Part shown: one piece after another, positions 45,366 through 57,342 of the stretch
Layout: each line of letters begins with the position of its first letter
Numbering within the stretch: position 1 is the first letter of the stretch
Origin: Ilex aquifolium
Lineage: Eukaryota; Streptophyta; Magnoliopsida; Aquifoliales; Aquifoliaceae
Direction of reading: 5' to 3'
Assembly: GCA_951799425.1 (NCBI GenBank)
Contig: OX637404.1
Location: 248,001 to 312,000 of the forward strand
DNA: 64,000 bases
Notes under the pieces: generated by a model
Seen by the model: only the letters and a program-made list of their open reading frames with translations
Databases searched by the model: none
Told to the model about the DNA's origin: nothing
Made by a program: the position numbers and the translations under genes

Positions 45366-48300
45366 ATGACTTCAAAGGGAAAGAATGTGGTTACTGAATC
45401 ATCCCAGAAAAAGAAAAAAGAACGTTATATTGGATGGAACTACGCGAACGAATTGGGGATAATCGACAACATGTGATGTGTAATTTCTGCCATAAAAAAA
45501 TGTTGGGTGGCGGTGTCTCACGGTTAAAACAACACTTGGCAGGCAGTTATAATAATGTGGAACAATGTGATAAGTGTCCTCTTGAAATTGCGAGAGCTAT
45601 GAGGGATTACTTGAATCGCAACAAGACTGAAAGTGCAGAAATAACTGATGAACGGAGAAAAATGAGACAGAATTTAATTGGTGGATCAAGACGGAGGAGT
45701 GGGATCAAAATTTATTCTTCCGATGAAAATTCAGATGATGATATGGATATAGAATATAGAGCTGATATTGAATATGCAAAACAACAATCTATTCGCGATA
45801 TACATATGGCCGAGCAAGGCTTTAGAGGTGGAAGTTCTAGACCATCTATCCAAAAAGGTGGTACATCTAGGGGTTTGCTGCGGTCACATAGTGTGAAGGA
45901 ATCTTGGGATAAATTCTCAAGAAAATCACAAAAGTTGATGGGCAAAGAAAAAAATCTCACGATAGAAGAGATAGATCCTTCAATGTATCGGAATAGGGAA
46001 GTGAAACAAGCCAAGCTAACTCATATGTGGAATCCCAAAAAGTGGGCAAAGTCGGCAAAACATGCTATTGCAAAGTATTTCATTTATGAGAATATTCCGC
46101 CAAGCAAAGCTCAAGGTCATTTCTACCAATTGATGATTGATGAAATTGTTTTAGCTGGAGTTGGTGTGAAAGGGCCAACCCCATATGAGATTGGCGGGTC
46201 ATTACTAGATAATGAGATAGATGAACTTAAAGAGTACATTGACCAATTCAAAAAGAAGTGGGAGATTTATGGAGTGACAATCATGTGTGATGGATGGACA
46301 TCCACCACAAGATTATCTATCATTAACTTTTTGATATACTGTGATGGAAAAGTTGTGTTTCACAAGTCAATTGATAGTTCTGGCCATGACAAGGATGCTA
46401 ATTATATTTGGGGCTTGATGGAGGCTGTTGTTGAGGAGATTGAAGAGAAATACGTGGTTCAGATTATTACAGACAATGGAAGTGCGTACAAAAAAGCAGA
46501 TGAAATGTTGATGGAAAGAAAATCACACTTATATTGGACTCCTTGTGCTGCCCACTCTTTGGATTTGATTTTGCATGATTTTTCCAAGATTGAAACAGTT
46601 CAAAATGTGCTAGAGCAAGCTAAAAGAGTGACCAATTTTATCTATAATCATAATAGAGTCTTGGATATAATGAGAACATTTTGTTCGGGGGAATTGATTC
46701 GGCCAGGGCAAACAAGATTTGCCACTAATTATATTGCCCTACAAAGTATTTTGGAACAGAAAAATGGCTTGCAAAGGATGTTCACTTCAGAAGATTGGTC
46801 TAGGACTGCGGCAGCAAAGGATCCAGTTGGGAAGCGAGTTCAAGGGACGATTCTAAATCCTAAGTTTTGGGAGAACGCCAAAAATGTGTTGAATATGCAT
46901 ACACCTATTGCAAAAGTTCTAAGAATAGTAGATGAGGAAAGAAAAGCAACAATGTCATATGTATATGAAGCAATGAAACGAGCAAGACAAGTTGTCAAAG
47001 ACGCGACTCCTAAATTGTGCAAAAAATATCTTGATATCATTGATGCTCGATGGAAAAAACAAATCATTCAACATATTCATATGGCAGGTAAACTTATTGT
47101 TTACCAATTTATATTTTTATTATTGATAAGTATTATCATTTTGGATGTTATCATTTATAAGTGTTATCATTATTTATATTGTGTATCTTATTACTTGAAC
47201 CCTACATACCATTATGAAGAAGATGTTGGTGTGTTAGAAAGTTTGTTGGATTCGCTTCGGATCGTTGTGTCTAGATTAGAGACAAATCCAAACAAGGCTG
47301 CTGAAGCACTTGCAGAGGTAATACTTTAGTATTTCAATGTGCTAAATTATAAATGTGCTAAATTAATATATAACATCAACATATACATGATATTTAGGTA
47401 AAAATATTTCGAGAGGCTATGTATTGTTTTGCTGACCAAGCTGCAATTAGAGGAAGAACAAAAAGTGATCCAGGTAATTAAGTAGATTATTTACATATTT
47501 ATATTTTGTTCTCATGATTTTCTATTTATATTTTTCTTTAAGGTTTTAATATGTTTCTTATTATTATGCAGCTGAATGGTGGTTTATGTATGACACTGAT
47601 GCTCCAAATTTGAGAAGGATTGCTATGAGAATATTGTCGCAAACAGCCTCATCTAGTGGTTGTGAGAGAAACTGGAGCACATTTGCTCTCATTCATACTA
47701 AAGTGCGGAATCGACTTAATTATCAAAAGTTAGAAAGGCTGGTGTTTGCACAATATAACATGAGGTTGAAGTTAAAGCACCTTATGAAGGACAAAAAAGG
47801 GTATGAATTCAGACCTATAGACTTAACCACTATTTTTTAGGAAGACGAAGGTATTTCAAAGTGGTTAGATGATCCTGGTGATGCACTTTTAGATGAACTT
47901 GATGATGGGCAACCAACAAGACCAAACACTTTCCTGACAACGTGGGCAAATCGTTTTTCCGATGACGATGGAGGCGTAGGCCTAAGTCAAGGTGTTGTGC
48001 CACCACGAAAATCAAGATCCAAAATAAGTAGAGAAGGATCAAGTAAAGCAATGGATGATGAAGAGTTTGACAGACTAATGAGAGGTCCACCAAGACGTAA
48101 GCAACCTATCACTGTCACTAGTAGTACTGAGAATGATCATAATGGTGATGGTAGCAATGATGATGGTGGTGAAGATGATGATGAAGATGATGATGAAGAG
48201 AGTGGTGGTGGTAGTGGAGATGGTGACAGTGGAGGTGGTGATAGCCATGGACATGGAGGCGATGGAGGTGGTAGTGATGGAGATATGGGAAGCCAAAGTC

Positions 48301-48938
48301 CACATGGAATTGTATTCACTATAGAGGAAGGATTTACACATGCTACACAAGATGAAGATCATGGCTCTCGACGAATGCTTCAATATGAACGACGCTCAAA
48401 ATCAACTCGAGATCCTCAACATGAGCGTACTCAAAATCCGATCACTCCACATGGTATGGATGCTATTAGGCAGAGAGTTGACATGATTAATGATGGTTTT
48501 TTTACTATGAGTATAAGTGGAAGTGGAAGTGGAAGTGGAAGTGAACGCCATAATTATGGTTCGTCGTCTTCATATGGTTATGGTTCTGGACATGACATTC
48601 CCTCATATGATTATGGATCGGGGTATGACATACGAGGATATGAACATGGATCCTCAACATATGGTTATGGATCTGGCTATGACTCCCAGACATCCTCCTC
48701 ATATAGACAAGATGAAGGTTGGCAAGGGACTGGTGCATTCGTTCCCCAACAGATTAGATGTAGTATTGCAAACTATCAGAGGTTTGGGAGAGAATATAAT
48801 GCATATTATCGTAGTAATATGAGTTGGAGTAACTATTGTCATCATATTTATGTCACATATGGAGTTTCTCTTAGTAGCTACCCAGAGCCTACACCGATGT
48901 ATGAGCTTGCTCGACACTCCACAGGGGGATGGATGTAG
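45366..48938 (+). pseudogene. hAT transposase with BED zinc finger, spliced, two lesions
   Basis: The probable start is ATG 45366 (MTSKGKNVV); the frame there shifts by one near 45440 into the long frame from 45434. Domains: BED zinc finger (MCNFCHKKMLGG to RLKQHLAG), a central DDE-type transposase fold with VTIMCDGWTS, IITDNGSAY and WTPCAAHSLDLI (the C..H motif of hAT), and the C-terminal dimerisation region (SQTASSSGCERNWSTFALIH, from 47640). Likely introns follow HIHMAG (47085; the read-through stretch is hydrophobic), 47320-47397 and 47473-47571. An in-frame TAG at 47838 separates DLTTIF from EDEGISKWLDDPGDALLDEL. The frame then runs open to 48938 through an Asp/Glu- and Gly/Ser-rich tail. 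Such enzymes cut and re-insert elements with matching ends. Confidence 0.85.
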
Positions 48939-49389
48939 CCATGTAAGTATGTACTCATTAGCATTTTATGTGTATCATGAGACCTTAACATTATGTAAAA
49001 ATTTGTTTATTTGATGAAAATTAAGTGTTTGAAACTAATTTAAGTGATTTCCGCCTTATGTCAAGCCTTTTTTTCCCTCCAATTTAAATTTATTCTTGTA
49101 TAAATGGATATTAACCCAATAAATATGTTGAATTAATCAATTTTTAGCTTATCTTTATAAATAAACGAATTGTATTTGTGTTTCCACGTGTTTCCATATT
49201 TTTTCTGCGTTTCCGAAACGTTTCCGTTTTTAAGCTGACCGAAACGGTACTTCGAAACGAAACTTCGATCCTTGATCACCACATAGCTTAGCGGTTCACT
49301 TTTCTGACCTGGTTCAGTGGTTCCAACAACTTTTTGGCCTATCTCGTGAACTGATTCAGAATTGGTTAAACCTAAAAGCAGTGATTATA

Positions 49390-50690
49390 TTTTTGCTCAA
49401 TGGGAACAGGAAGATGCACAAATTATTTCACTTATGCGAAATAGTATTGAGCCTCACACCAGTTTATCTTTACTTTATTTAGACACTGCCAAGGAGATTT
49501 AGGATCGATTGACATACATGTATTCTGGTAGTCGTAATATCACACGAATTTATAAGGTATGTAGGCAATATTTTGGTATAGAACAAGGCACGTTGTCCCT
49601 TGAGGAGTACTTCTCCAAGCTAATGGGTATTTGTGAAGAACTTAAGATGTATCAGCCTACATCTTCTGATGTTTCAAAGATGCAACAACAACGTGATGAT
49701 ATTGATATTATCTGATTTTTGATTGGATTGCGATCTAAATATGAGCCAATATGTGTCATAATGTATTTTCTCGACTGGATTGCAATCTAATTGGATTTTT
49801 GACAGATTTTGGGTAGCTCCAAGCTTCCATCTCTTCCTAATGTATTTTCTCGGTTTCAGCGGCCTGCCTCGTCAAATCATAGCTCGCCACTCGCTAATGG
49901 TTCCTGACCATATTAGTGATAGATCAGCTTTGGTTACCTCTCAGAATAGATCAAGCAATTCTCACAGAGGTCGTGGTGGTTGAGGAGGTCGCAGTAAGTG
50001 CGGTGGATCTGGGGTTCTCGTGGCAGTCATGGTGGAAAAGCAGGTCGCGACGTTCATAAATGTACTCATTATGGTCGTAAAATTCACACTGTAGACTATT
50101 GTTGGGATTTGCAAGGAAAACAACCTCCCTATGCTCATCAGGTTTCCTCTCAAGATGATGTTCCATCCTCCAGCCCTAATCAGCGCCTTGCTGGTGACCT
50201 CATTACTATTTTGAGGGATAAGTATGCTCAGTTCATGTCTCAGAATAGGCCATAACCTCCTCTACTGGCACCTTTGCGCAATCGGGTACAACTTTCACTT
50301 ATTTACGGTCTTCTGCCCCCAAACCATGGATCATTGATTCCGAAGCCAAGATCATATGACTAGTTCTCCTGATCACCAATCTCACTTTCATCCTGTTGGC
50401 CCATCTCGCAGCGTTACTCTTGCTAATGGGTCATCATCACAAGTTTCCAATTTGGGTAATACACAACTTAGTTCTTCTATATCAGTGTCCTCTGTTTTGC
50501 TTGTTCCTCGGTTTCTTTTTAGTTTGTTATCTATTAGCCAAATCACTAGTTCTCTTAATTGTTTAGTAACATTTTATCCTTCATGTTGAATCATTCAGGA
50601 TCTCAGATGATGAAGAAGATTAGTACAAGGCATGAATCGGGTGGTTTATATTACTTTGACTTCGAGCCTACTCCTAGAGCCTTACAAACC
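49390..50690 (+). pseudogene. Copia gag to protease remnant
   Basis: It reads [27 protein letters not shown] with a stop, YMYSGSRNITRIYKVCRQYF and LSLEEYFSKLMGICEELKMY. Further on is a knuckle-like CTHYGRKIHTVDYC in which one Cys is replaced by Tyr, then a protease trace at about 50330 (WIIDSE) and LSSSISVSSVLLVPRFLFSL. It is closely parallel to residues 70-460 of the 13.8-kb polyprotein but has stops, small duplications and shifts. Confidence 0.82.
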
Positions 50691-51206
50691 TCCTCTATAG
50701 ACAATCAAATCTAACTTGTCGAAACACTTCGAAAATCTTCCACATCACCCAAAATAATCGTCGTCAGAGTCTGACGCACTGACGTCAACATCTGACATAA
50801 TGACGTCAACGACACACATGTCAGAAAATTTAACGACAGCCATGATCAGTGTCGATTTTTTGTTCTGAGTATAATGGTGATTTTTCCAGAATTTTTTGGA
50901 TCCATCTAGCAGATTTTTTGGATTTTTGAATGATTTTTCTATTTTTTTTTCTCGCAATCGAGATCCGCAATTTTAGACCAAATTCAATGTTGGTTTCTAC
51001 TAAGTGCTACTTGATTAAGCTCGATAGGATAGATCTAAGATACACATAGTGCTTTGGTGTTTTTGGATCGTAGTTGTGGGGTTTTTGTTGAATTTGGTGT
51101 GCCAACAAACTAGTTTTGATCTATCTCGACTTCGGCTTGGCTCTACTACATTAGTCTTCTTCTGGTCAGGTACTTTTGGGTTTTTTCTGCTCTTCAAAGC
51201 TATTTG
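50691..51206. other. Unassigned sequence before the solo LTR
   Basis: GACGTCA motifs occur at 50782-50815. It may be leader sequence of the copia element that resumes at 53812, since the solo LTR is a clean insertion. I see no gene. Confidence 0.4.
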
Positions 51207-53806
51207 TGTAAAACCCGAAAAAATTAAAATTTTAATTAAAAAGGGCAAAATGGTAATTAGTTATTACGATGCGAGTTGAAAATCTGAATTTTTCTAGAAC
51301 TCGGATGACGAAACGGACCTCACTGTTAGATTCGTATCGTGAAATCTAGCTACCCAGTCAATTTTCGTCGAATGCCGAAATAGTCTCGATCAGGTATCGC
51401 ACGACTAAAATAAACGCGGTCAAATTTATTCGCGAAAACCAGGAAATCATTTAAAAATAGTTCAATAAAAATTTACTAAACTCAACACGGGACGAAATTT
51501 AATTGATTTAAGATAAAATCAGATCAGAAAAATCGAGACGTGTGGCGCAATAAAAGCCAAGTATTTGAGGAGTATAAAAGGGGAAGAAAATCAAATTTTC
51601 TTCCCCATTCTTTAGCCTATTTTTGGATAGAGAGAGAGAGAAGAGAGAAAGAAAAAGAAACAGAAAAAGAGAAGTCTCCCTCTTCACCTTCTTCCTCCGA
51701 TCTATGCGTTCCGACCGTCAGATTTCTTCGAGCCAAGAACTAAAGTCGTTCTACGTGACAAGACCTACAAAACCATATCAAAGATCATCAGTTTCGCCAC
51801 AATTTCAAAGACGAGATTTTCGTGATCAAGGTTGGGAGGCTTGATTTTGGGTTTTTGAGATTTCTTTTACGCGGATATTCGCTATAAGAGGTAAGGTTTC
51901 TTTCCTAACTAGGTTTATTTCAACCTAGAGTTATATATAAAATGGGTAGAATGATTAAAGATGAATTCTCTTGTTTAGCATACACCTAGTGTAGCTAGAA
52001 TGTAGAAAATGGGTATGAGAGTATGTTTAAACCAATTCTTGCATGATTTGAGTTTTGATGAGATTGCTTGGTTTGGATTTCATGAAATAGATTGTTGAGC
52101 ATGCTATGTGTTTACATATTTTTACCTACTAAGTGTTTGATAAAATGCTTAGGAATCCAAGCATGTTGTTTGGATTGAAAATATAATAACATGCTTAGTG
52201 ATGTTATGAAATGTTATTATATACTTTATGATATAATTGACATTTGAGGAAATTGGATATGTTCATTATATGTTTTATGATGTGATGAGCATGTCATAGA
52301 AATTACAATTGTACAATTTGATTGCATAAGAATATGAAATGTAATTGCGCATTAAATTTGCATATGCATGGATAACAACGTATTTGTGGGCATTCGATAT
52401 GAGTGTGGACATGTGTACATGTTTTTGGTCAAACACCATCCTTGGTGGGTTGATACGTGGACTCAAAAAAGTTGGACCTAGGTTCGACTGAGTCGCACGA
52501 GTTGCATTTAAAACAAGTGTCGGGTTAGCAAAAAGGGCTAGATTCTCCCTCGGGTACAAGACCCGGTAATCTCGGATACGTACTCCGGTTGGTATTGAGT
52601 CCATAAAGTGTGTCGGTGTACGCGAAACCGTTGGTGAAAGTCCATAGATGCCGTGTCGGTTGGGTGACCGTTGGTGGAAGTCCATAAATACCCACCCTAA
52701 GAAAGATACAAGATTTTATAAAATGGTCATCGGATGTTTAACATCAATGGTAAGGATTTGGGATGGCCGGATGCATATGCATGGCATGACATGAATTATG
52801 GGAGCTAATAGAGGGCTCGGGTTTGCATTGCATGCGTGGGTTTCACCTCATGACATGTATGTATTTAAATGAGGGCTTGATGTGATAAATTGCATGTGAC
52901 GTCTCATATGCATCTGGGTTGAGGAGTAACCTCCTTAGGAGATACCCTATTGAGCATGGCTCACCCTTTATGGGAATATATTTCAAGTGTTGGGCAAGCT
53001 TCGGCGGATAGCCCTCGCTTGGGCTCGTGTTGAAGAAAGAGCCGGGTCGTGGCTCTTAGATTACATGTTGTAATTTCATGTATATTTTGTTTTGGCCTTC
53101 TATAAATCATGTACAAACTTGTATTTTGACTAAGGCATATAATGGGACATTATTCTTTTCTAAAACAAATGAATGGAATGGGTGTTGAATGAGTTATTGG
53201 GTAAAAAATTAGATTTTTGGGAGTTTGGAAAAAATCTGGGTTATACGTACCGGTACCCCACAGGTACCTGGCATCTAGAGAATTCAGGTACCGATACCTA
53301 GGCTCACAGATACTAGTACCCCGAAGACATTGGACTTAGCAAGTACCGGTACCTAGGCTCACAGGTACCGGTACCACTCTATCGAGGGCCCAGGTACCGA
53401 TACCACGACTTACAGGTACCGGTATCTGAAAATCAGAGGGCTCAAGGATCGATATCACATACCCGAGGTACTGGTACCTCTTCCTAAAAATTGAAATTTT
53501 AAATGAAACATTGTCAAACCTTCACCTCTTTACCTCTTTTCTTGGGATGACGTAAATGATTAAATTTTAAGCCTATACTTTGGGATGTGGACCTTAGAAT
53601 AGTCGTATGATTATTGTATGCACAGGTTACGTATTGAGTAGAATTCCCATACAAAGGAGACTCTACCCAAATTCCATTTTGATTATGATCCTGGTGAATA
53701 GGGTGTTATGACGTGGTATCGGGTTATACGGTACTCACAGGTAGTTCTGCAGGTTGATGGGTGATCAACGGATTGAGAAAGGACCCCCAGATTTTGGGGC
53801 ATCACA
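51207..53806 (+). mobile_element. Gypsy-type solo LTR (2.6 kb)
   Basis: It starts TGTAAAACCCG, ends GGGGCATCACA and is flanked by a perfect 5-bp duplication ATTTG (51202-51206 and 53807-53811). It is noncoding and includes a GA-rich stretch (51615-51680) that would fit an untranslated region. An array of AGGTACCGGTACC-like motifs lies at about 53245-53475. With no internal sequence between LTR and duplication it is a product of LTR-LTR recombination. ORFs at 51540-52685 are incidental. Confidence 0.82.
53245..53475. repeat. Degenerate array of palindromic AGGTACCGGTACC motifs
   Basis: About eight variants of (A/C)GGTACCGGTACC are spaced 20-40 bp apart inside the solo LTR. GGTACC is its own complement, so each unit is self-complementary. 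Confidence 0.8.
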
Positions 53807-54594
53807 ATTTGGGTGCAGCTAGATAATCGGGTGAAGCTCACTGGGTGATTGTGGTCATTGGGAGAGAGTTATGTTGCTACTGCCAGACTTGGTTCCCTCT
53901 ACTACCAGACTTGTTTGTTATTTTTCAGAGCAATTTTTTGGTTGTGTTAATTTGCCTATGAGACCATGACTTAACCCAATGTAACCTCAAGCAATACATG
54001 AGAAAATACCGGAGAAAGTGGGTTGAGCATTCAGAGGCTCTTGCAAATAACCCTTTCTCTCCAGATTAGTCCAAAGAAACTAGATGGAGCAATTATCTTG
54101 AATGGTCACGAGCTTGCTTGTTATCAATTCAAGCTATTTCTTTTGATGGGTATTTTCCAGGAGAAAATAAGAAGCCTAGTGAGAGTGGCCCTTCCTTGAA
54201 GTGGTGGACATCTAATAATGCCCTAGTTATGTCTTAGTTGCTTAATTTAATGCAACCCTTTATTAGCCATGATTTTCTATTGCTTGACACAGCCCATAAA
54301 ATTTGGACTATTGTTACCTACATATTCTCAAAGGGGCAACGATGTTAAAGCTTATGATCTTCAAAAGAAAGTTCGAGAGACTAACCAGAAGGATAAGACT
54401 CTTGCAGTATACTACATAGAGTTGACTACTTTATAGCATGAGCTTGATTACTACCAGAGTTTTCAAGTGGATTGTACTAATGATGCTACAAAATTTTCGC
54501 AGATGCTACAAGATAAACTCCATACGTGCATTTCTCCATGGAAACTTGAAAGAGGAGATATATATGGAGATTCCACCTAGGTTTTTATCTCAGG

Positions 54595-54891
54595 CAAGGA
54601 ACTAAATTTCGTTTCGAAGCTTTCGAAACGTTTTTCCTTTCCATGGAAATCGAAACGAATCATTGATTAAAAATCAAAATTCCTATGTTTCGAAATGTTT
54701 CGAAGTATTTCGGCAGATTTCGAGGTGTTTCGGTATCTTTCGACTTATGTTTCGGTGTGTTTCGACCAATGTTGCAGAAATAAATTTTTAAATTTTTTTT
54801 TATTTTCATCTTGTTTCCAAAATATTTTTAAAATATTACTGAAACGTTTTCGTTTTCAAACTCACCAAAACTATACACCGAAACGAAAGGT
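54595..54891. mobile_element. hAT-type MITE, copy 2 (right end eroded)
   Basis: The left end CAAGGAACTAAATTTCGTTTC and body motifs (GAAACGTTT, ACACCGAAACGAAA) match the MITE family. The right end lacks the GATCCTTG terminus and no duplication is seen. It splits the reverse transcriptase of the copia remnant between PPRF and KVCKLKK. Confidence 0.75.
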
Positions 54892-55497
54892 AATCGAAGG
54901 AAAAGTGTGTAAGTTGAAGAAGTCACTCTATGGGTAGAAGCAATCACCTAGAGCCTGATTTGATAGGTTTCTCAAAACTATGCTGAAATTTTGATCTAAC
55001 CATTGTCATGTTGATCATACTATGTTCACCAGGTAGATGACAAAATAGCAATCATCATTGTATATGTAGATGATATAATGATAACTGAAACCTTTGTGCA
55101 CAAAACCACCAAATTAAAAGCTCAGTTAGCAAGGGAGTTTGAAATTAAAGACTTGGGTGCATTGAGATATTTTCTTAGGATTGAGATTGCTAGATCGGAC
55201 AAAGGCATTTTTATCTCCAAGAGGAAATATGTTCAGGACTTACTTGAAGAAACTGGTATGTTGGGATGTGGACTTACAGATTCTCCAATTGAACTCGATC
55301 ATCGGTTGGGAACTGGTGTTGTTGATGTTGTGGATAATGAGAGATACCAAAAATTAGTGGGAAGATTGATATATCTCTCATACTCGGCCTAATATTGCTT
55401 ATGCAATGGGGATTATAAGTCAATTCATGCATGATCCTCGAGTCCCTCATCTTGAAGTTGTTCACCGTGTTCTGAGATATCTCAATTCAGACCCAGG

Positions 55498-55849
55498 CAA
55501 GGATCAAAATTTTGTTTTGAAACGGTCAAAACGTCCGAAACGTTTCTATTTTCAAGGAGATCGAAACGAATCAGTGATGAAGTTGAAATTCTAATACTTC
55601 GAGCTATTCCATAATGTTTCGAAATATTTTGTAATATTTCAATGCATTTGCACAATTGTTTTGGAATGTTTTAAGCTGTTTTAAGATACTTTAGTATATT
55701 TTGACCAATATTTTGAAAAAATAATTCTTAAAATTTTTATTTTTTTCATTCTGTTTCTGAAACAGGTCGAAACATTTCTAAAATACATCGAAATGTTTCT
55801 GTTTCCTAGGTGATCGAAACAATACACCGAAATAAAATTTTGATCCTTG
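55498..55849. mobile_element. hAT-type MITE, copy 3 (352 bp)
   Basis: Inverted ends CAAGGATCAAAATTTTG and its near complement at AAATTTTGATCCTTG. Flanks GACCCAGG (55490-55497) and GCCCCAGG (55850-55857) agree at 7 of 8 positions. It is inserted in the RNase H part of the copia remnant and has no ORF. Confidence 0.88.
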
Positions 55850-56664
55850 GCCCCAGGGAAAGGGATCTTTTTCTCTAACAATGGTCACTTGAAAATAGAA
55901 GCATTCACTAATGCAGACGAGGTAAGTTCAGTAGATGACAAAAAATCCACTTCAAGCTACTACACCTTGATAGGAAGAAATATTGTCACATGGCGAAATA
56001 AAAAGTAAGTAGTGGTAGCCAGGTCTAGTGTAGAGGCTAAGTATAGAGCGATGGCTCATGGAGTTTGTGAGCTTATGTGGCTCCAAATCCTACTTTGTGA
56101 ACTCGGAATTCGTGGTGATGAGCATATAAGACTGTATTGTGATAATAAGACAGCTATCAATATTGCACACAATTCAGTTCAACATAATAGAACAAAACAT
56201 GTTAAGATTGATCGACACTTCATCAAAGAGAAGTTGAGCAAGGATCTAATTTGCATGTCATTTGTGAAATCAGAAGATCAGTTGGCCTATGCTTTCACAA
56301 AGGGGCATAGTAGCAAGCTTTTTCATCCTATCACTTGCAAGTTGGGTATGAGATACATTTATACACCAACTTGAAGGAGAGTGTTATGTTATGTTAAATT
56401 AGAATGTAACCCTTAAGGGTAATTTTAGTATATTATAGTGTTATATATATTGGGATGTAGTTGTGTAATCCTAACACACTACACTCTTCTCATAATCTTT
56501 ACCTCTCTCTCATTCTTCCTCTCCTTCAAACCCTAATTACTTCATAATCTAACTATAAGTGATAAACTTTTGGATGTTCTAATTTGACTCTTGTTTTTAA
56601 ATTTTGATCCATTTACTAGGTAAAACAGTCAAAATGGAATATTATTTACCATACTTGTTAAATC

Positions 56665-57016
56665 CAAGGATCAAAACTTCGTTTCAGTGTATTGTTTCGG
56701 TCACCTAGGAAACGGAAACTTTTCGATGTGTTTCGAAAACGTTTCGGCCTGTTTCAGAAATATAATAAAAAAAATAAAAAATTTAAGAATTATTTTTCTA
56801 AAACATTAATTTAAATATATCAAAGAATCTTGAAATACCTTGAAACATTCTGCAACAATTGTGCAAATGCATTGAAATATTATAATATATCTTGAAACAT
56901 TATGAAATACCTCGAAATATTAGAATTTCGATTTCATCACTGATTCGTTTCAGTCTCATTGGAAACGGAAACGTTTCGGACGTTTCGACCGTTTCGAAAC
57001 GATATTTTGATCCTTG
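56665..57016. mobile_element. hAT-type MITE, copy 4 (352 bp)
   Basis: Ends CAAGGATCAAAACTTCG and CGATATTTTGATCCTTG. Flanks GTTAAATC (56657-56664) and GTTAAATT (57017-57024) agree at 7 of 8 positions. It has the same length as copy 3 and the opposite orientation (its ATTGTTTCGGTCACCTAGG is at the left end). Confidence 0.88.
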
Positions 57017-57140
57017 GTTAAATTAGATAATTGAGGAAGGAGAAAATCAAATACCAATTAAAGACCCATGCCCATCCCAGGGGAGCCAGATGAATAGTAC
57101 CGTTCAGATGCCACTTTCACTGTCCAAACGCAATGATTGA

Positions 57141-57342
57141 TGTTAGCGTTCTTATTTTTATGTTTTATATTTATATAGGGTAATATTGTAATTACCCAAG
57201 ATAAGGTTTAATATAAATAAGAGTATAATAGGGCATCATTACTTATACAAAAATTATTCTCCTATTCTCTTCCTCTCTCTTTCTCTTTCTCTCTTCTTCT
57301 CCTTTTCTCCTAACATAATAATGTACTTTTTACTTTTTAACT
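57141..57342 (+). repeat. 5' LTR of the copia at 57 kb
   Basis: 202 bp, TGTTAGCGTTC to TTTTTAACT. It contains an AATATAAATAAGAG promoter-like box (57211) and a long CT-rich stretch. It differs from the 3' LTR by several substitutions and a 12-bp length difference, so the insertion is old compared with the copia at 12.8 kb. Confidence 0.87.

Larger units (their letters stand above)
44040..49274 (+). mobile_element. hAT transposon, 5235 bp, with transposase gene
   Basis: It is bounded by a perfect 8-bp duplication, ATCACCAC (44032-44039 and 49275-49282), the hAT hallmark. Inverted ends are AAGGATCGAAGTTTCGTTTC on the left and its complement on the right. Subterminal GTTTCGGTCGAAAC-type motifs follow at 44140-44230 and 49190-49260. 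Inside are a GC-richer promoter/first-exon-like region (44450-44700), a tandem repeat (44745-45215) and a transposase gene with introns (45366-48938). The ends are shared with five shorter elements in this window, so this is the likely parent family. The coding region has at least two lesions, so present activity is doubtful. Confidence 0.92.
43780..50690 (+). mobile_element. Copia remnant (leader and gag), split by a hAT element
   Basis: 43840-44031 has repeated GGTTCAG/CGGTTCA motifs like the leader of the intact copia at 13.4 kb. The same leader style resumes at 49283 (GCGGTTCAC, CTGGTTCAGTGG) after the hAT insertion, followed by a gag clearly related to the 13.8-kb polyprotein. No LTR was found, and the element stops abruptly in the region just before the integrase. 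Confidence 0.7.
54060..56374 (+). pseudogene. Copia gag joined to reverse transcriptase/RNase H, disrupted
   Basis: Gag traces: KLDGAIILNGHELACYQFKL, LLDTAHKIWTIVTYIFSKG and QKDKTL. Near 54510 the frame passes from gag directly into INSIRAFLHGNLKEEIYMEI, which belongs to reverse transcriptase, so protease and integrase are deleted. Then come VCKLKKSLYG, VYVDD (with a stop), FEIKDLGALRYFLRIEIARS and, after a MITE, RNase H with VVARSSVEAKYRAMAHGVCE, YCDNKTAINIAHNSVQHNRT and a normal C-terminus YIYTPT. It has many stops and is not functional. Confidence 0.82.
53812..56560 (+). mobile_element. Copia remnant with internal deletion and two hAT MITEs
   Basis: A leader (53812-54060), gag and reverse transcriptase/RNase H fragments, a polypurine GAAGGAGAG and a 3' LTR starting TGTTATGTTATG at 56382 are visible. 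The LTR end is near 56555 but not certain. No 5' LTR was recognised. Confidence 0.72.

Noticed and set aside
48075-48383. His/Ile/Thr-rich antisense ORFs opposite the hAT C-terminus
   Set aside because: They are shadows of GAT/GGT codon repeats encoding Asp and Gly on the plus strand.
53710-53735. TGGTATCGGGTTATACGG as an LTR primer-binding site
   Set aside because: The perfect ATTTG duplication puts the LTR end at 53806, so this lies inside the LTR.
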